A stretch of DNA of 64,000 nt from Chitinophaga pinensis (GTDB lineage: Bacteria; Bacteroidota; Bacteroidia; Chitinophagales; Chitinophagaceae), in NCBI RefSeq assembly GCF_007896845.1, contig NZ_VOHS01000003.1, positions 124,001 to 188,000 of the forward strand, given 5' to 3'. This document shows, one piece after another, positions 25,224 to 35,093 of the stretch (positions are counted from its first letter, which is position 1; each line of letters starts with the position of its first letter). The notes under the pieces were generated by a model, which saw nothing but the letters and a program-made list of their open reading frames with translations, ran no database searches and was not told the DNA's origin. Both the position numbers and the translations under genes were made by a program.

Positions 25224-27245
25224 ATGGAAAGAGGCAACAACTTCAACAAGGGAGACAAAACGCCAAAGAAAGGACCAAAGTTCAACATATACTGGGTGTA
25301 TGCTTTTATCGGGGTAGCTTTGCTGGCAATGAACTTCGCTAACTTTGGCGCTGGGCCCAAAGAGCTGAGTTTCCAGGAGTTCCAGCTCAATTACCTGAAA
25401 CCGGGTGATGTAGACAAGCTGGTAGTAGTGAACAAAAAATCCGTAGAGGTCTACATTAAGAAGGACAGGCTCGCTGAGTCTAAATTCGACAAGGTGTCCA
25501 AGACCCGTCTTGGCTCTCCTAACCAAGGCCCTCATTTCCGCTTCTCAATTGGTAGTGAAGAGAGTTTTAAGGCCGACCTTGACAAGGCACAGGCCGGAGT
25601 CCCTCTGGAAGATCAGGTGAAAGTGACGTATGAGGATAGACAGAGCTGGTTTGAACCATTTGTACAATTGCTGCTCCCACTGGTGCTGCTGATTGGATTG
25701 TGGATACTGCTGATGCGTAAAATGGGTGGCCCTGCCGGTGGTAGTGGCGGTCCGGGCGGCATCTTCAACATCGGTAAATCCAAAGCGACCCTGTTTGATA
25801 AAGGTACCCGCGTAAATATCACATTCAGTGATGTGGCTGGTCTGGATGAAGCAAAAGTGGAAGTGATGGAAATCGTCGATTTCCTGAAGAATCCGAAAAA
25901 ATATACCGCTCTGGGTGGTAAAATACCAAAAGGCGCCTTACTGGTAGGCCCTCCGGGTACAGGTAAGACCCTGCTGGCGAAAGCAATGGCAGGTGAAGCA
26001 CAGGTACCTTTCTTCTCTATGTCAGGTTCTGATTTCGTTGAATTATTCGTAGGTGTGGGTGCAAGCCGCGTACGTGACCTGTTCAAACAGGCCCGTGAGA
26101 AAGCGCCTTGTATTATCTTCATCGATGAGATAGATGCGATCGGACGTGCCAGAGGTAAGAACGTAATGATGAGTAATGACGAGCGTGAAAACACCCTGAA
26201 CCAGCTGCTGGTAGAAATGGATGGTTTCGGTACCGACAGCGGTATCATCATCCTGGCTGCTACCAACCGTCCGGATGTACTGGATAGTGCGCTGCTTCGT
26301 CCGGGACGTTTTGACCGTCAGATCTCTATCGATAAACCAGACCTGAATGGTCGTGAGCACATCTTCGACGTGCACCTGAAACCAATCAAAACTTCTCCCA
26401 ACCTCGATATCAAGAAACTGGCTTCTATGACCCCTGGCTTTGCTGGTGCGGACATCGCCAATGTTTGTAACGAGGCTGCACTGATCGCTGCCCGTAAGGG
26501 TAAAACTGAAGTTGAAATGGAAGATTTCAACGATGCAGTTGACAGGGTGATCGGTGGTCTGGAAAAGAAAAACAAGATCATTTCTCCTGAAGAGAAAGAA
26601 GTGATCGCATACCACGAAGCTGGTCACGCAATCTGTGGCTGGTACCTCGAGCATGCTAATCCGCTGGTGAAAGTAACTATCGTTCCCCGTGGCGTGGCAG
26701 CATTAGGTTATGCACAATATCTGCCGAAAGAACAATACCTCTATAATACCGAGCAACTGCTGGATGATATCTGTATGACACTTGGTGGCCGTGCAGTAGA
26801 AGACATCGTTTTCGGTAAAGTATCTACCGGCGCCCAGAATGACCTGCAGGTAATTACCCGTATGGCCTATGCAATGGTAACTGTGTACGGTATGAATGAT
26901 AAGGTTGGTAACGTGTCTTTCTACGATCCTAACAGCGATCAGTCATTCACTAAACCTTATTCTGAAGAAACAGCCAAAATGATCGACGAAGAAGTTCGTC
27001 TCCTGATCGAAAAGGCTTATCAGCGTACCAAAACCCTGCTCACCGATAAACTGGACAACGTGAAAGCGCTGGCGCAGGAACTGCTGAAAAAAGAAGTATT
27101 GTACCAGGCAGATCTGGAAAGATTGATCGGTAAACGTCCATGGGATGTTCACCGTGAGCATATCGCTAATAAGGAAGGTATGACCACTGACGGCGTACAT
27201 CCTGCCGATATCATCAATCCTTCACCTACACCTGCTAACGCGTAA
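25224..27245 (+). CDS. ftsH: ATP-dependent zinc metalloprotease FtsH
   Basis: Membrane-anchored AAA+ protease that extracts and degrades membrane and short-lived proteins. The 673-residue product has a first membrane helix (about 22-40), a periplasmic FtsH_ext domain, a second helix (about 145-162), then the AAA module with Walker A GPPGTGKT (242-249), Walker [13 protein letters not shown], the second region of homology [20 protein letters not shown], and the protease zinc motif HEAGH (464-468). A Gly/Pro-rich linker (168-180) follows the second helix. The length and the C-terminal low-complexity tail are usual for the group. Confidence 0.97.
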   Translation: MERGNNFNKGDKTPKKGPKFNIYWVYAFIGVALLAMNFANFGAGPKELSFQEFQLNYLKPGDVDKLVVVNKKSVEVYIKKDRLAESKFDKVSKTRLGSPNQGPHFRFSIGSEESFKADLDKAQAGVPLEDQVKVTYEDRQSWFEPFVQLLLPLVLLIGLWILLMRKMGGPAGGSGGPGGIFNIGKSKATLFDKGTRVNITFSDVAGLDEAKVEVMEIVDFLKNPKKYTALGGKIPKGALLVGPPGTGKTLLAKAMAGEAQVPFFSMSGSDFVELFVGVGASRVRDLFKQAREKAPCIIFIDEIDAIGRARGKNVMMSNDERENTLNQLLVEMDGFGTDSGIIILAATNRPDVLDSALLRPGRFDRQISIDKPDLNGREHIFDVHLKPIKTSPNLDIKKLASMTPGFAGADIANVCNEAALIAARKGKTEVEMEDFNDAVDRVIGGLEKKNKIISPEEKEVIAYHEAGHAICGWYLEHANPLVKVTIVPRGVAALGYAQYLPKEQYLYNTEQLLDDICMTLGGRAVEDIVFGKVSTGAQNDLQVITRMAYAMVTVYGMNDKVGNVSFYDPNSDQSFTKPYSEETAKMIDEEVRLLIEKAYQRTKTLLTDKLDNVKALAQELLKKEVLYQADLERLIGKRPWDVHREHIANKEGMTTDGVHPADIINPSPTPANA

Positions 27246-27251
27246 GCTATT

Positions 27252-27887
27252 ATGAAGATTTCTCCTGCCAAGGAAAATATCCTCAAGAGAGTACGAAACG
27301 CATTGAGTCAGTCGGTGCAGTTGCCCTTTCCTAATTCGGAGGGCAACAGTTCCGTTTTTGTGAAGGAACATGATGGACTGGAGATGAAATTCGCAGAAGA
27401 ATTTGCCCGCTTACAGGGGAAGTTCATTTTCTGCACCAGTACAAACGAACTGTTAGACAACCTGGCAGCATTGGTCGAATCCAAAGACTGGAAAGATGTA
27501 CACTGCCAGACGCCATCCCTGATGGAGCAGTTTCAGTTAAAGCAGTTTCCTTTTATTAACAAAGGAGATATGCACACTGCGGAGGCAGCGATCACAGACT
27601 GTGAGATGCTGGTAGCGCGTACAGGCACTATGGTGCTGAGCGCCGCACAGGCTTCCGGAAGGGCTTTACCGGTATATACACCGGTGCATATAGTGATCGC
27701 TTACACGCATCAGCTGGTATTCGATCTCAAAGATGCAATCGCCCGTCTGAAGGAAAAGTATCACGGTGATCTCCCCTCTTCCATCTCCTTTGCCTCCGGT
27801 CCCAGTCGTACCGCAGACATTGAGAAAACACTGGTAGTAGGAATACATGGACCACGAGAGGTATATGTCTTCCTGTTGGATGAATAG
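27252..27887 (+). CDS. LUD-domain protein (LutC-like)
   Basis: A 211-residue LUD (DUF162) protein. The family includes LutC of the lactate utilisation complex, but members adjacent to ftsH in Bacteroidota lack LutA/LutB partners, so the role here is unclear. Visible motifs are DCEMLVARTGTMVLSAAQASGR (about 115-136) and the C-terminal SGPSRTADIEKTLVVGIHGP, which is diagnostic for LUD. It begins 6 nt after the ftsH stop, so it is almost certainly co-transcribed with rsfS and ftsH. In the relatives I recall, cdsA often follows; here a terminator follows instead. Confidence 0.85.
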   Translation: MKISPAKENILKRVRNALSQSVQLPFPNSEGNSSVFVKEHDGLEMKFAEEFARLQGKFIFCTSTNELLDNLAALVESKDWKDVHCQTPSLMEQFQLKQFPFINKGDMHTAEAAITDCEMLVARTGTMVLSAAQASGRALPVYTPVHIVIAYTHQLVFDLKDAIARLKEKYHGDLPSSISFASGPSRTADIEKTLVVGIHGPREVYVFLLDE

Positions 27888-27911
27888 ATTTGTAAACAAT
27901 AAAGCATATTT

Positions 27912-27947
27912 GAACAGCGCGTGATCCTATCATGCGCTGTTCTTTTA
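27912..27947 (+). terminator. Terminator of the rsfS-ftsH-LUD unit
   Basis: GAACAGCGCGTGAT / ATCATGCGCTGTTC form a 14-bp stem (one G-U) with a CCT loop, followed by TTTT. Confidence 0.78.
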
Positions 27948-27972
27948 AATGATCATGTTATACGGGCCCGCT

Positions 27973-28419
27973 ATGACCAGGTTATTCCTAATTCTTTTTG
28001 CTGCCGTTCTGCTGTCGTCATGTGGACAGTCTTCCGAGCAGCGTACCGCCACAGTAGATACCATTAACACCTTTACCGTAAAAGAGCCCTGTGCAGTTAT
28101 ATTCAAACCGGCAGGTGATAAATTACGTTCGCTGAAATCTGCAATCGGTGAAAAAGGTTTCCCTTCCCTTGAAGCAATTAATAAAAGTACACAGGCAGAA
28201 GACAGTGCTTACCTTGCCGCTAAAGGCGTGAAAGTAGTCAGCACCAGTGCTACGCTGTTGAAATTTATCAAGCCCAACGGAGAAGTCTTCTATCTCGGTC
28301 TGAACCACCCAAAGTACTCCTGGGAGATATTCCTGTACAACGGTTACAGCGATCCTGTGAAGGCTGATCTGACAGATATAGAATCTGCTTATCTGGAATC
28401 AGGTATAAAGAAGCCCTGA
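27973..28419 (+). CDS. Uncharacterised lipoprotein
   Basis: A 148-residue protein with a clear lipoprotein signal (MTRLFLILFAAVLLSSC, lipobox LSSC at Cys17) and a short Ser/Thr linker. The mature domain (about 30-148) has mixed alpha/beta character; visible landmarks are VKEPCAVIFKPAGDKLRSL and FLGLNHPKYSWEIFLYNG-like sequence near residue 118. I do not recognise a family. ATG 27973 is preferred over the frame start at 27949 because it begins the signal peptide. It lies downstream of a terminator, so it needs its own promoter, which I cannot identify. Confidence 0.68.
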   Translation: MTRLFLILFAAVLLSSCGQSSEQRTATVDTINTFTVKEPCAVIFKPAGDKLRSLKSAIGEKGFPSLEAINKSTQAEDSAYLAAKGVKVVSTSATLLKFIKPNGEVFYLGLNHPKYSWEIFLYNGYSDPVKADLTDIESAYLESGIKKP

Positions 28420-28522
28420 GGGTTGTTTTCTTAAAGACTTATCTATTACTTCGCGGTGCAAACCGCTTCATCATCAGTGGTCTGTTGTTCCTGCAGCACA
28501 GACCGGATAAATATCATCATCT

Positions 28523-29314
28523 ATGACGCATGGACTGTCCACAGTGGACTATTCCATTCCTCTTCCGGAAGGCAAACGTGTTTATTTCGCATCAGACTTT
28601 CACCTGGGCGCTCCTAATCCTGCTGCGAGCAGAGAAAGGGAAAAGCGTATTGTAAAATGGCTGGACGCCTGTTCGAAAGACGCTGAACATATCTTTCTGG
28701 TAGGTGATATTTTCGATTTCTGGTTTGAATATAAAGAAGTGGTCCCTAAAGGTTATACCCGCCTGTTAGGTAAACTGGCTGAATTACGTGATAAAGGCAT
28801 CGGCATCACTGTATTCATCGGGAACCATGATATGTGGATGGACGGCTATTTTGAGGAAGAGCTGGAAATCCCGGTACACTATGAACCTAAAACGTATGAA
28901 ATAGGCGGTAAACGGTTTTATATCGGTCATGGCGATGGCCTTGGTCCCGGTGATCATGGATATAAAATGCTGAAGAAGGTATTCCGTAACCCCATATGCC
29001 GCTGGTTATTTTCCCTGATACATCCCTCGTGGGGAATTGGGCTGGCCAATTATTTCAGCCGTAAAAGCCGTGCAGCTACTGGCGGCGAACTGGAAAAATT
29101 CCTTGGTGAAGAGAATGAGTGGCTGGCTATCTACAGTAAAGAAGTATTACAGAAAGCTCATTTTGATTACTTCATTTACGGGCACAGGCACCTGCCACTG
29201 GATCTGCAGGTAGGTCCCGATAGTCGCTACATTAATCTTGGCGACTGGTTGAATTACTTCACTTATGCCGTCTTTGACGGAAAGAACACTGAATTAATAT
29301 ACGATGGGAAATAG
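28523..29314 (+). CDS. UDP-2,3-diacylglucosamine diphosphatase (LpxH-like)
   Basis: Calcineurin-like metallophosphoesterase that cleaves UDP-2,3-diacylglucosamine to lipid X in lipid A synthesis on the cytoplasmic membrane. The 263-residue product has the complete two-metal site: ASDFHLGAPNP, LVGDIFDFWFEY, FIGNHDMWM, GHGDGLGPGDHGYK and YGHRHLP. The HGDGLGPGD/YK signature is typical of Bacteroidota LpxH homologues, which are slightly longer than the E. coli enzyme. It converges with recO with 27 nt between stops. LpxH is the best-supported specificity, but a related phosphohydrolase role cannot be excluded. Confidence 0.87.
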   Translation: MTHGLSTVDYSIPLPEGKRVYFASDFHLGAPNPAASREREKRIVKWLDACSKDAEHIFLVGDIFDFWFEYKEVVPKGYTRLLGKLAELRDKGIGITVFIGNHDMWMDGYFEEELEIPVHYEPKTYEIGGKRFYIGHGDGLGPGDHGYKMLKKVFRNPICRWLFSLIHPSWGIGLANYFSRKSRAATGGELEKFLGEENEWLAIYSKEVLQKAHFDYFIYGHRHLPLDLQVGPDSRYINLGDWLNYFTYAVFDGKNTELIYDGK

Positions 29315-29341
29315 CGGCTCACGCGTTTGAAGGCAACGGCG

Positions 29342-30073
29342 TCAGTCAAGGATCTCATGCAGGATCGGAGGAGAATTTAATTCCTGAAAATCGGGCAGAT
29401 GCAGTCTGAAGAAATCCAGATAGGCATATAACAGTTTTCTCCGGCGGTCTTTATTCATGTTGATCTCACCCAACGCTTCCCAGTTACTACACTGAAACAG
29501 ACGATCTGTGATCTCACTATTGGCAGCATCAAGATAGTTGCTATGGTGTGGCGGCAGGTCCGTAAAAGAACCTTCCTGCAAGTCGAGATAGTGTGCGTAT
29601 TCAGAATACCGGCCATTAAGACGGAAACCAAGATGTTCTGCCAGCCTGAGCGTGAAATAAAGCGGAATATTGGCTGCAATACCCAATGGTGCTACATCCA
29701 GCGCCTGTAATGCCTGCTCCGCAAAATAATATAAGTCAACCTGCTGTTCCGGTTCGCGCAGACTCTTTTGCAGCAACTCGATCATATAAAGTGCTACCGT
29801 GTTCTTTACAATATTAAAGTGCAGGGAAGTATAGATATATCCCAGTTTAAACTCAGAGATACGCTGGATGCTTTTCTGTTCATAATGATATACAACCAGT
29901 TCCAGAATATTACCCGGCTGAAACAGATTGCCTTTGGCTTTAGGTTTTGAGCTGCGTACACCGTTCACCATATACGACTGTACCCCAAAAAGTTCGGTGA
30001 ATATATTGACAATGGCGCTGGTGTCGCCATATTTGACTGTTCTTAAGACTATCCCGCGGGTTTTGTGTAACAT
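29342..30073 (-). CDS. recO: DNA repair protein RecO
   Basis: RecO loads RecA onto SSB-coated single-stranded DNA with RecR in the RecF pathway. The 243-residue protein starts with the OB-fold domain (MLHKTRGIVLRTVKYGDTSAIVN..., about 1-80) that includes QSYMVNGVRSSKPKAKGNLFQPGN. A helical C-terminal domain follows. The four-Cys zinc site of some RecO proteins is not present, as in other Bacteroidota. It lies 46 nt downstream of porZ on the same strand and has its own -7 box in that gap. Confidence 0.92.
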   Translation of the reverse strand: MLHKTRGIVLRTVKYGDTSAIVNIFTELFGVQSYMVNGVRSSKPKAKGNLFQPGNILELVVYHYEQKSIQRISEFKLGYIYTSLHFNIVKNTVALYMIELLQKSLREPEQQVDLYYFAEQALQALDVAPLGIAANIPLYFTLRLAEHLGFRLNGRYSEYAHYLDLQEGSFTDLPPHHSNYLDAANSEITDRLFQCSNWEALGEINMNKDRRRKLLYAYLDFFRLHLPDFQELNSPPILHEILD

Positions 30074-30098
30074 AAAACTAGGCAGCAGCTGCTGATAT

Positions 30099-30106
30099 CA
30101 AATGTA
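30099..30106 (-). promoter_or_regulatory. -7 box (TACATTTG) of recO
   Basis: Minus-strand TACATTTG lies 25 nt before the recO ATG, inside the 46-nt gap after porZ. No -33 box at normal spacing. Confidence 0.45.
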
Positions 30107-30119
30107 CGACGAGCGGTCG

Positions 30120-32417
30120 TTAATTAATGAATACAATCCTGGTGACTACGTGCTCCCCTCCTGTTTCTCCCATAGCAAATACCAGATAAACGCCTGACTG
30201 TGGCCGATGGCCGGTATAATCCAGTCCGTTCCAGATGGCCTGTCCACCAAAAGCTCTTGTCTGATAGACCATTCTGCCACTGATGTCAGTAATTTTTACC
30301 CGGGTATTGTCTGCCAGTCCGCGGATAGCGATAGGCCCGCTGTAGTCATGTTTTACCGGGTTAGGAAACACCAGTACGGAGTCTCTTTCCATTTTGCTGA
30401 CAGGCTCAGTAGCGGTTCCGTGCCATGACATCAGGCCTTTGCCGGTGGCAAAGTAAACCTCTCCTACTTTGGGATCTATTGTAATGCGGTAGATGTGATT
30501 ATCAGGCAGCGGACTATTGCCGGTATTAAAATGTTCCAGAATACGTTGACCATCATCACTCACCAGCCATGCGCCGTTGTAAGTGCCTACCCATTTCCGG
30601 TTCGCCCCATCCACGGCGATAGTCGTGACCTGTTCATCCTGAAAGAGATAACCGGCAAAGTTATCCTGCTGAATGACAGGTAATATCGCATTACAGCCCT
30701 CTGTTGCCGCCTGACCGGGGCAATTGATGATAGCGATACCGCGTGCGGTACCAATCCATATGCTGCCGTTACGGTCTTTTGCAAGACAATAGACATCGTT
30801 AGAAGGTAGATTGCCCTGTGCAGCGCCAAGCCGGTACTGACGCCACTGGTCATCGGATTTATTGTCAGGGGTGTTGTTATGACTGAATACGTATAAGCCA
30901 TTGCTCAGTGGAGAAACTATATAAACAAGGCCATTGTCGTCTGTCAATAGCTGACTGATGGCATTGCCGGTCATGGCATAAGGGCTGCGGAAGGATACCC
31001 ATGTATCATCTGGTTTTTTAACCAGCAGGTTATTACCAGCCCCATAAACGGCAACCCAAAGATTACCTGAAAGGTCGGTCGCCAGTCCGCTGACATTATA
31101 GCCAGTAGGGTCGTTCGTTGCAGCCGGTAGAATTCCCTGTTTAAATACCGTCATCTTATTTCCACTGATGCGGGCTAATCCGCCACCAAAGGATCCGAGG
31201 TAGAGGGCACCGGGATCTATTGCTATAGTAGCAATATCATGAAGGGAATCCGGCCATCCTGATACTGTATTCCATGTGCCATTTTCGAAACTATAATAGC
31301 CTTCGCGGTTACCAGCAGCCTTCCAGTTACTGTTGATTGTGCCGGGGGCTGCCAGCAATGTACGACCGGAGAATAACATGTCTCCTGTAATGATACCAGC
31401 TGGTGCATCAGGATTGACAGCAGTATATTCGTTGGTTTGCCTGTCATATTGCACCAGTCCGGAAAGGGAATCAGCGATCCAGAACGTATTACCGTTACCT
31501 GCAACCTGCACCGGTGCCTTCAGCAGGGTATGTTGAAAACTGCCTGCAGCTGCAGCATTATTATTCAGCGCAAGGATACGGGAACCTCCTGTCTGCGGTT
31601 GACAGAGAAGCAGCTGATTGTCATGGACGCTCATATTACTGATAATACGATCGGCGGTATACCATAGCGTCCAGATATTATTGCGCAGCAGGAACAGTTG
31701 ATTATGCTGCCGGCATATCAGCTGGTTATTGAACACGATGATATCCTGTACGGAGTCTGGAGCAAGTCCCTGTGAGAGAGAGGACCAGTTGCGAAAATCA
31801 GAAGGATTGTTACTGTTAAGCGATGTGGTTTTGACTCCTTCTGAGGTGGCGGCAAAAAGGGATGTACCGATGATGGCCAGTGAATAAACCGGTTTATAGG
31901 CGCCGGTATTGCCTACTACATACGTGGCCTCGATTTCCGGCACAGAGGTATTCAGTACTACGATACCCAGCCCGGTACAGAGATACGCTTTGTTGTTACG
32001 GAAAACGACCTTGAAAATGGTTTTATCGGCGGCGACCTGTTTACGCATCAGGTCGGGAATATTATAGATGGTGTTCCCTCCGAGCAGATCGATATTGCTA
32101 TTGGAATAGGCGACAAGTACAGTTTCGTCATTGGCAGCCAGAGTGGTGATGCCGATATCATGGAGGCCATTTACTTTACTGTAACGACTGAGCTCCAATC
32201 CTTCTTCCGGAGTATTGGTCACGGCTGTCAGTCCGCCGGCGGCGGCGCAATATATCTTATCTCCTTTCACAGTGACGGCGACAGCGGGACGCCAGGGAAG
32301 ATGGTCGCTCCACTGGCCAATATAAGTGCCTTCACCAGGCTGCTGAGCGCTTATCTGTAGGGCATTCAGGCAGGACAGGCAAAGTATGGTACAGAGGGAT
32401 ATCAGAAAACGGTACAT
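30120..32417 (-). CDS. porZ: PorZ-type T9SS attachment-complex protein with C-terminal sorting domain
   Basis: PorZ helps attach type IX cargo to the cell surface. The 765-residue product has a signal peptide (ending QISAQQ, about 25), two seven-bladed beta-propeller regions (roughly 30-320 and 330-670) with repeated propeller words such as GNLWVAVYGAGN and NGSIWIGTARGIAIINC, and a C-terminal type A T9SS sorting domain (about 685-765) with VFPNPVKHDYSGPI, VKITDISGRMVY and SGVYLVFAMG. This order matches PorZ of Porphyromonas; recO as neighbour is also as I recall. The call rests on architecture; other propeller proteins with sorting domains are the alternative. Confidence 0.82.
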   Translation of the reverse strand: MYRFLISLCTILCLSCLNALQISAQQPGEGTYIGQWSDHLPWRPAVAVTVKGDKIYCAAAGGLTAVTNTPEEGLELSRYSKVNGLHDIGITTLAANDETVLVAYSNSNIDLLGGNTIYNIPDLMRKQVAADKTIFKVVFRNNKAYLCTGLGIVVLNTSVPEIEATYVVGNTGAYKPVYSLAIIGTSLFAATSEGVKTTSLNSNNPSDFRNWSSLSQGLAPDSVQDIIVFNNQLICRQHNQLFLLRNNIWTLWYTADRIISNMSVHDNQLLLCQPQTGGSRILALNNNAAAAGSFQHTLLKAPVQVAGNGNTFWIADSLSGLVQYDRQTNEYTAVNPDAPAGIITGDMLFSGRTLLAAPGTINSNWKAAGNREGYYSFENGTWNTVSGWPDSLHDIATIAIDPGALYLGSFGGGLARISGNKMTVFKQGILPAATNDPTGYNVSGLATDLSGNLWVAVYGAGNNLLVKKPDDTWVSFRSPYAMTGNAISQLLTDDNGLVYIVSPLSNGLYVFSHNNTPDNKSDDQWRQYRLGAAQGNLPSNDVYCLAKDRNGSIWIGTARGIAIINCPGQAATEGCNAILPVIQQDNFAGYLFQDEQVTTIAVDGANRKWVGTYNGAWLVSDDGQRILEHFNTGNSPLPDNHIYRITIDPKVGEVYFATGKGLMSWHGTATEPVSKMERDSVLVFPNPVKHDYSGPIAIRGLADNTRVKITDISGRMVYQTRAFGGQAIWNGLDYTGHRPQSGVYLVFAMGETGGEHVVTRIVFIN

Positions 32418-32421
32418 GCAT

Positions 32422-32429
32422 CAAAAATA
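32422..32429 (-). promoter_or_regulatory. -7 box (TATTTTTG) 4 nt from the porZ start
   Basis: Minus-strand TATTTTTG is separated from the porZ ATG by 4 nt, implying a leaderless mRNA, the same spacing as at 15450-15457. No alternative downstream ATG would preserve the signal peptide. Confidence 0.4.
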
Positions 32430-32486
32430 GTTATATGTTATTACTTTGAGTTACCTTTACGCCCTACTAAAATTACAAAGACGCGT

Positions 32487-34907
32487 ATGTGGCAACGCTT
32501 AGCAGGATTCGTATTGAAATTTCGTTTACCACTCCTGGTCTTATTACTGTTGAGCACTGCAGTGATGACCTATTTCGCCAGCAAAGTAGAGCTTTCCTAT
32601 GAAGCAAATAAATCTATCCCGCTGGATAATGCGAAATATAAGGAATATATGCAGTTCCGGGAATTGTTCGGAGAGGATGGTAATATGATGGTGATTGGTA
32701 TCCAGACTGACAAATTCTTTCAGAAAGATTTCTTTCATGACTATGTAAAGCTGAATGAAGATCTGAAGAAAGTGGAGTTTGTAGAGAATGTACTGAGTGT
32801 TCCTTTTGCCATCAATCTGGTGAAAAATGACAGTACACGCAAGCTGTCAGCAGAACCGCTTTTTAAGGGAGACCTGCAGCAGCAGGCGGTATTGGATAGT
32901 CTGGGTGGGGCGTTGAACAACCTGCCTTTCTATAAAGGATTGCTGTATAATCCACAGACGCATGCTTATCTGATGATGATCAATATCCAGAAGGGTGTGA
33001 TGATGACGCCACGTCGTACCGAGGTGGTAGAAAACGTGATGAAGCTGGGTACTGCTTTTGGAGAGAAACATCAGACAGAAGTACGTATGAGCGGGTTGCC
33101 TTTGATCCGTACTTTGATGGCGAATAAAGTAAAGAAAGAGCTGGATCTGTTCCTGAAGTTATCGTTTGTGCTGACGGCGGTGATCCTGTTGATCTTCTTC
33201 CGTTCAATAAGTGCGGTACTGATGTCGATGATTGTGGTAGCAATAGGCGTGATCTGGTCTGTGGCGACGATCGTATTGCTGGGTTATAAAATCACATTAC
33301 TGACAGGGCTGATACCGCCATTGATTGTGGTGATCGGGATACCAAACTGTGTGTATTTTCTGAATAAATATCATACGGAGTATGCGAAGGACGGAAATAA
33401 GACAAGGGCTCTGGTACATATGATACAGCGTATGGGTATTGTGACACTGTTCACTAACCTGACAGCGGCGATTGGTTTTGGGGTGTTTTGTTTTACAAAG
33501 AGTGCATTGCTGAAAGAGTTTGGTGTAGTAGCGGGTTTGAATATCATGTTGATCTTCCTGATCTCCTTTATTTTCCTGCCTGCGGTACTGAGTTATCTGC
33601 CACCACCAAAGACAAAGCATACGAACTATATGAACAACCGCACTTTCCGTGCTTTACTGGACGGACTGACGGCGTTGGTATTCAAATATCGCGCATGGGT
33701 ATATGGTGTGACGGTTGTATTAGTGATCGGGGCGGTTGTTGGTATGCTGAAGCTGAAATCGGAAGCTCACATGCTGGATGATATTCCGACAAGTGATAAG
33801 CTCTATACAGACCTGAAATTCTTTGAGCAAAACTTCAAGGGTGTGATGCCATTGGAAATAGCGGTGGATACGAAGAAGAAAAATGGTGTGGTAAATCTGA
33901 AAACACTGGAAAAGCTGGATCAGTTATCCAGATTGATCGGTGCACAGCCAGAGTTTGCAAGGCCATTATCTGTAGCAGAGGGTATCAAGTTTGCGAAACA
34001 GGCTTATTATAACGGCGACAGTTCTAACTACGCTATTCCTAACCAGTTTGATATCGGATTCCTTGCACCTTATCTGCGCATGAAAGGAGGCAATAACGCG
34101 GCAGGTAATGCAACCGCGTTTACAAAACTGGTGTCCTCATTTATGGACAGCAGCCGTCAGGTAGCCCGTATCAGTGTAAATATGGCGGATGTGGGTTCTG
34201 CGAAATTGCCTATACTGCTGGATTCTTTGCGTCCGCAGGTAGATGCGATCTTTGATACAGCTCAATACAAGGTTAGTTATACCGGTACCAGTGTGATCTT
34301 CCTCGAGGGTAGCCGCTTTATCATCAACGGTCTGACAGAAAGTATCCTGCTGGCATTTGTGCTGATCATATTCTGTATGTTGTATCTGTTCCGTTCGTGG
34401 AGAATGCTGCTGATATCATTGATTCCTAATATCATTCCATTGGCAGTAACGGCAGGTGTAATGGGCTGGCTGGATATTCCATTAAAACCATCGACAGTAT
34501 TGGTGTTCAGTGTGGCGCTGGGGATAGCGATCGATGTGACAATCCGTTTCCTTGTGAACTTCAAGCAGGAATTACCACAACACAACCTCGATATTTCGGC
34601 AACCGTGAAACAGACGATTCACGAGACGGGTTTGAGTATCATTTATACTTCACTAATCCTGCTGGCAGGTTTTATGATCTTCAGTTTCTCAGAGTTTGGC
34701 GGTACGAAGGCATTGGGTTGGTTAACATCACTGACTTTATTAATGGCAATGATCACGAACCTGACTATTTTGCCGGCACTGTTATTGTGGATGGAGAAGG
34801 CATTATTGAAGAAGGCGCAGAAGAAGCAATTATGGAATGCGCTTGATGAGGAGAAGGATATGGATATGTCTGAATTAGGGTTGAAGGAAAGAGAAAAAGA
34901 GGACTAG
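32487..34907 (+). CDS. RND/MMPL-family exporter
   Basis: An 806-residue integral membrane transporter with the duplicated RND layout of about 12 helices: helix 1 at 13-31, a periplasmic loop (32-220), a six-helix block (225-375 with the sterol-sensing-like FTNLTAAIGFGVFCF), a second loop (430-620) and a second block (about 625-780, DVTIRFLVNF and SLILLAGFMIFSFSEFGG). The MMPL domain fits both halves. The substrate, perhaps a lipid or hopanoid, is unknown; no membrane-fusion or outer-membrane partner lies next to it. It is divergent from porZ and ends in its own terminator. Confidence 0.88.
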   Translation: MWQRLAGFVLKFRLPLLVLLLLSTAVMTYFASKVELSYEANKSIPLDNAKYKEYMQFRELFGEDGNMMVIGIQTDKFFQKDFFHDYVKLNEDLKKVEFVENVLSVPFAINLVKNDSTRKLSAEPLFKGDLQQQAVLDSLGGALNNLPFYKGLLYNPQTHAYLMMINIQKGVMMTPRRTEVVENVMKLGTAFGEKHQTEVRMSGLPLIRTLMANKVKKELDLFLKLSFVLTAVILLIFFRSISAVLMSMIVVAIGVIWSVATIVLLGYKITLLTGLIPPLIVVIGIPNCVYFLNKYHTEYAKDGNKTRALVHMIQRMGIVTLFTNLTAAIGFGVFCFTKSALLKEFGVVAGLNIMLIFLISFIFLPAVLSYLPPPKTKHTNYMNNRTFRALLDGLTALVFKYRAWVYGVTVVLVIGAVVGMLKLKSEAHMLDDIPTSDKLYTDLKFFEQNFKGVMPLEIAVDTKKKNGVVNLKTLEKLDQLSRLIGAQPEFARPLSVAEGIKFAKQAYYNGDSSNYAIPNQFDIGFLAPYLRMKGGNNAAGNATAFTKLVSSFMDSSRQVARISVNMADVGSAKLPILLDSLRPQVDAIFDTAQYKVSYTGTSVIFLEGSRFIINGLTESILLAFVLIIFCMLYLFRSWRMLLISLIPNIIPLAVTAGVMGWLDIPLKPSTVLVFSVALGIAIDVTIRFLVNFKQELPQHNLDISATVKQTIHETGLSIIYTSLILLAGFMIFSFSEFGGTKALGWLTSLTLLMAMITNLTILPALLLWMEKALLKKAQKKQLWNALDEEKDMDMSELGLKEREKED

Positions 34908-34931
34908 ACAAGTATAGTTCCAACATATATT

Positions 34932-34971
34932 AAAACGCTCAATACATGATTATCAGTATTGAGCGTTTTTG
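34932..34971 (+). terminator. Terminator of the RND gene
   Basis: AAAACGCTCAATAC / GTATTGAGCGTTTT is a perfect 14-bp stem with a 10-nt loop and a T tail. Confidence 0.85.
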
Positions 34972-35056
34972 TTATACCCAAATAATCTAGTGGGCTACAT
35001 TCATCCCCCCTTATTCGCCGCTCGTATAAAAGGGCATTACATACCCGGTAAAAAGT

Positions 35057-35086
35057 AAGAGGTTTATAATGCCATTCTAACCTCTT
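35057..35086 (+). promoter_or_regulatory. 8-bp inverted repeat directly before the IS1595-like gene
   Basis: AAGAGGTT (35057-35064) and AACCTCTT (35079-35086) are perfect complements separated by 14 nt and end 7 nt before the ATG at 35094. This could be an operator bound by the encoded HTH protein, or a hairpin masking the translation start. Confidence 0.4.
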
Positions 35087-35093
35087 TTAGTTC

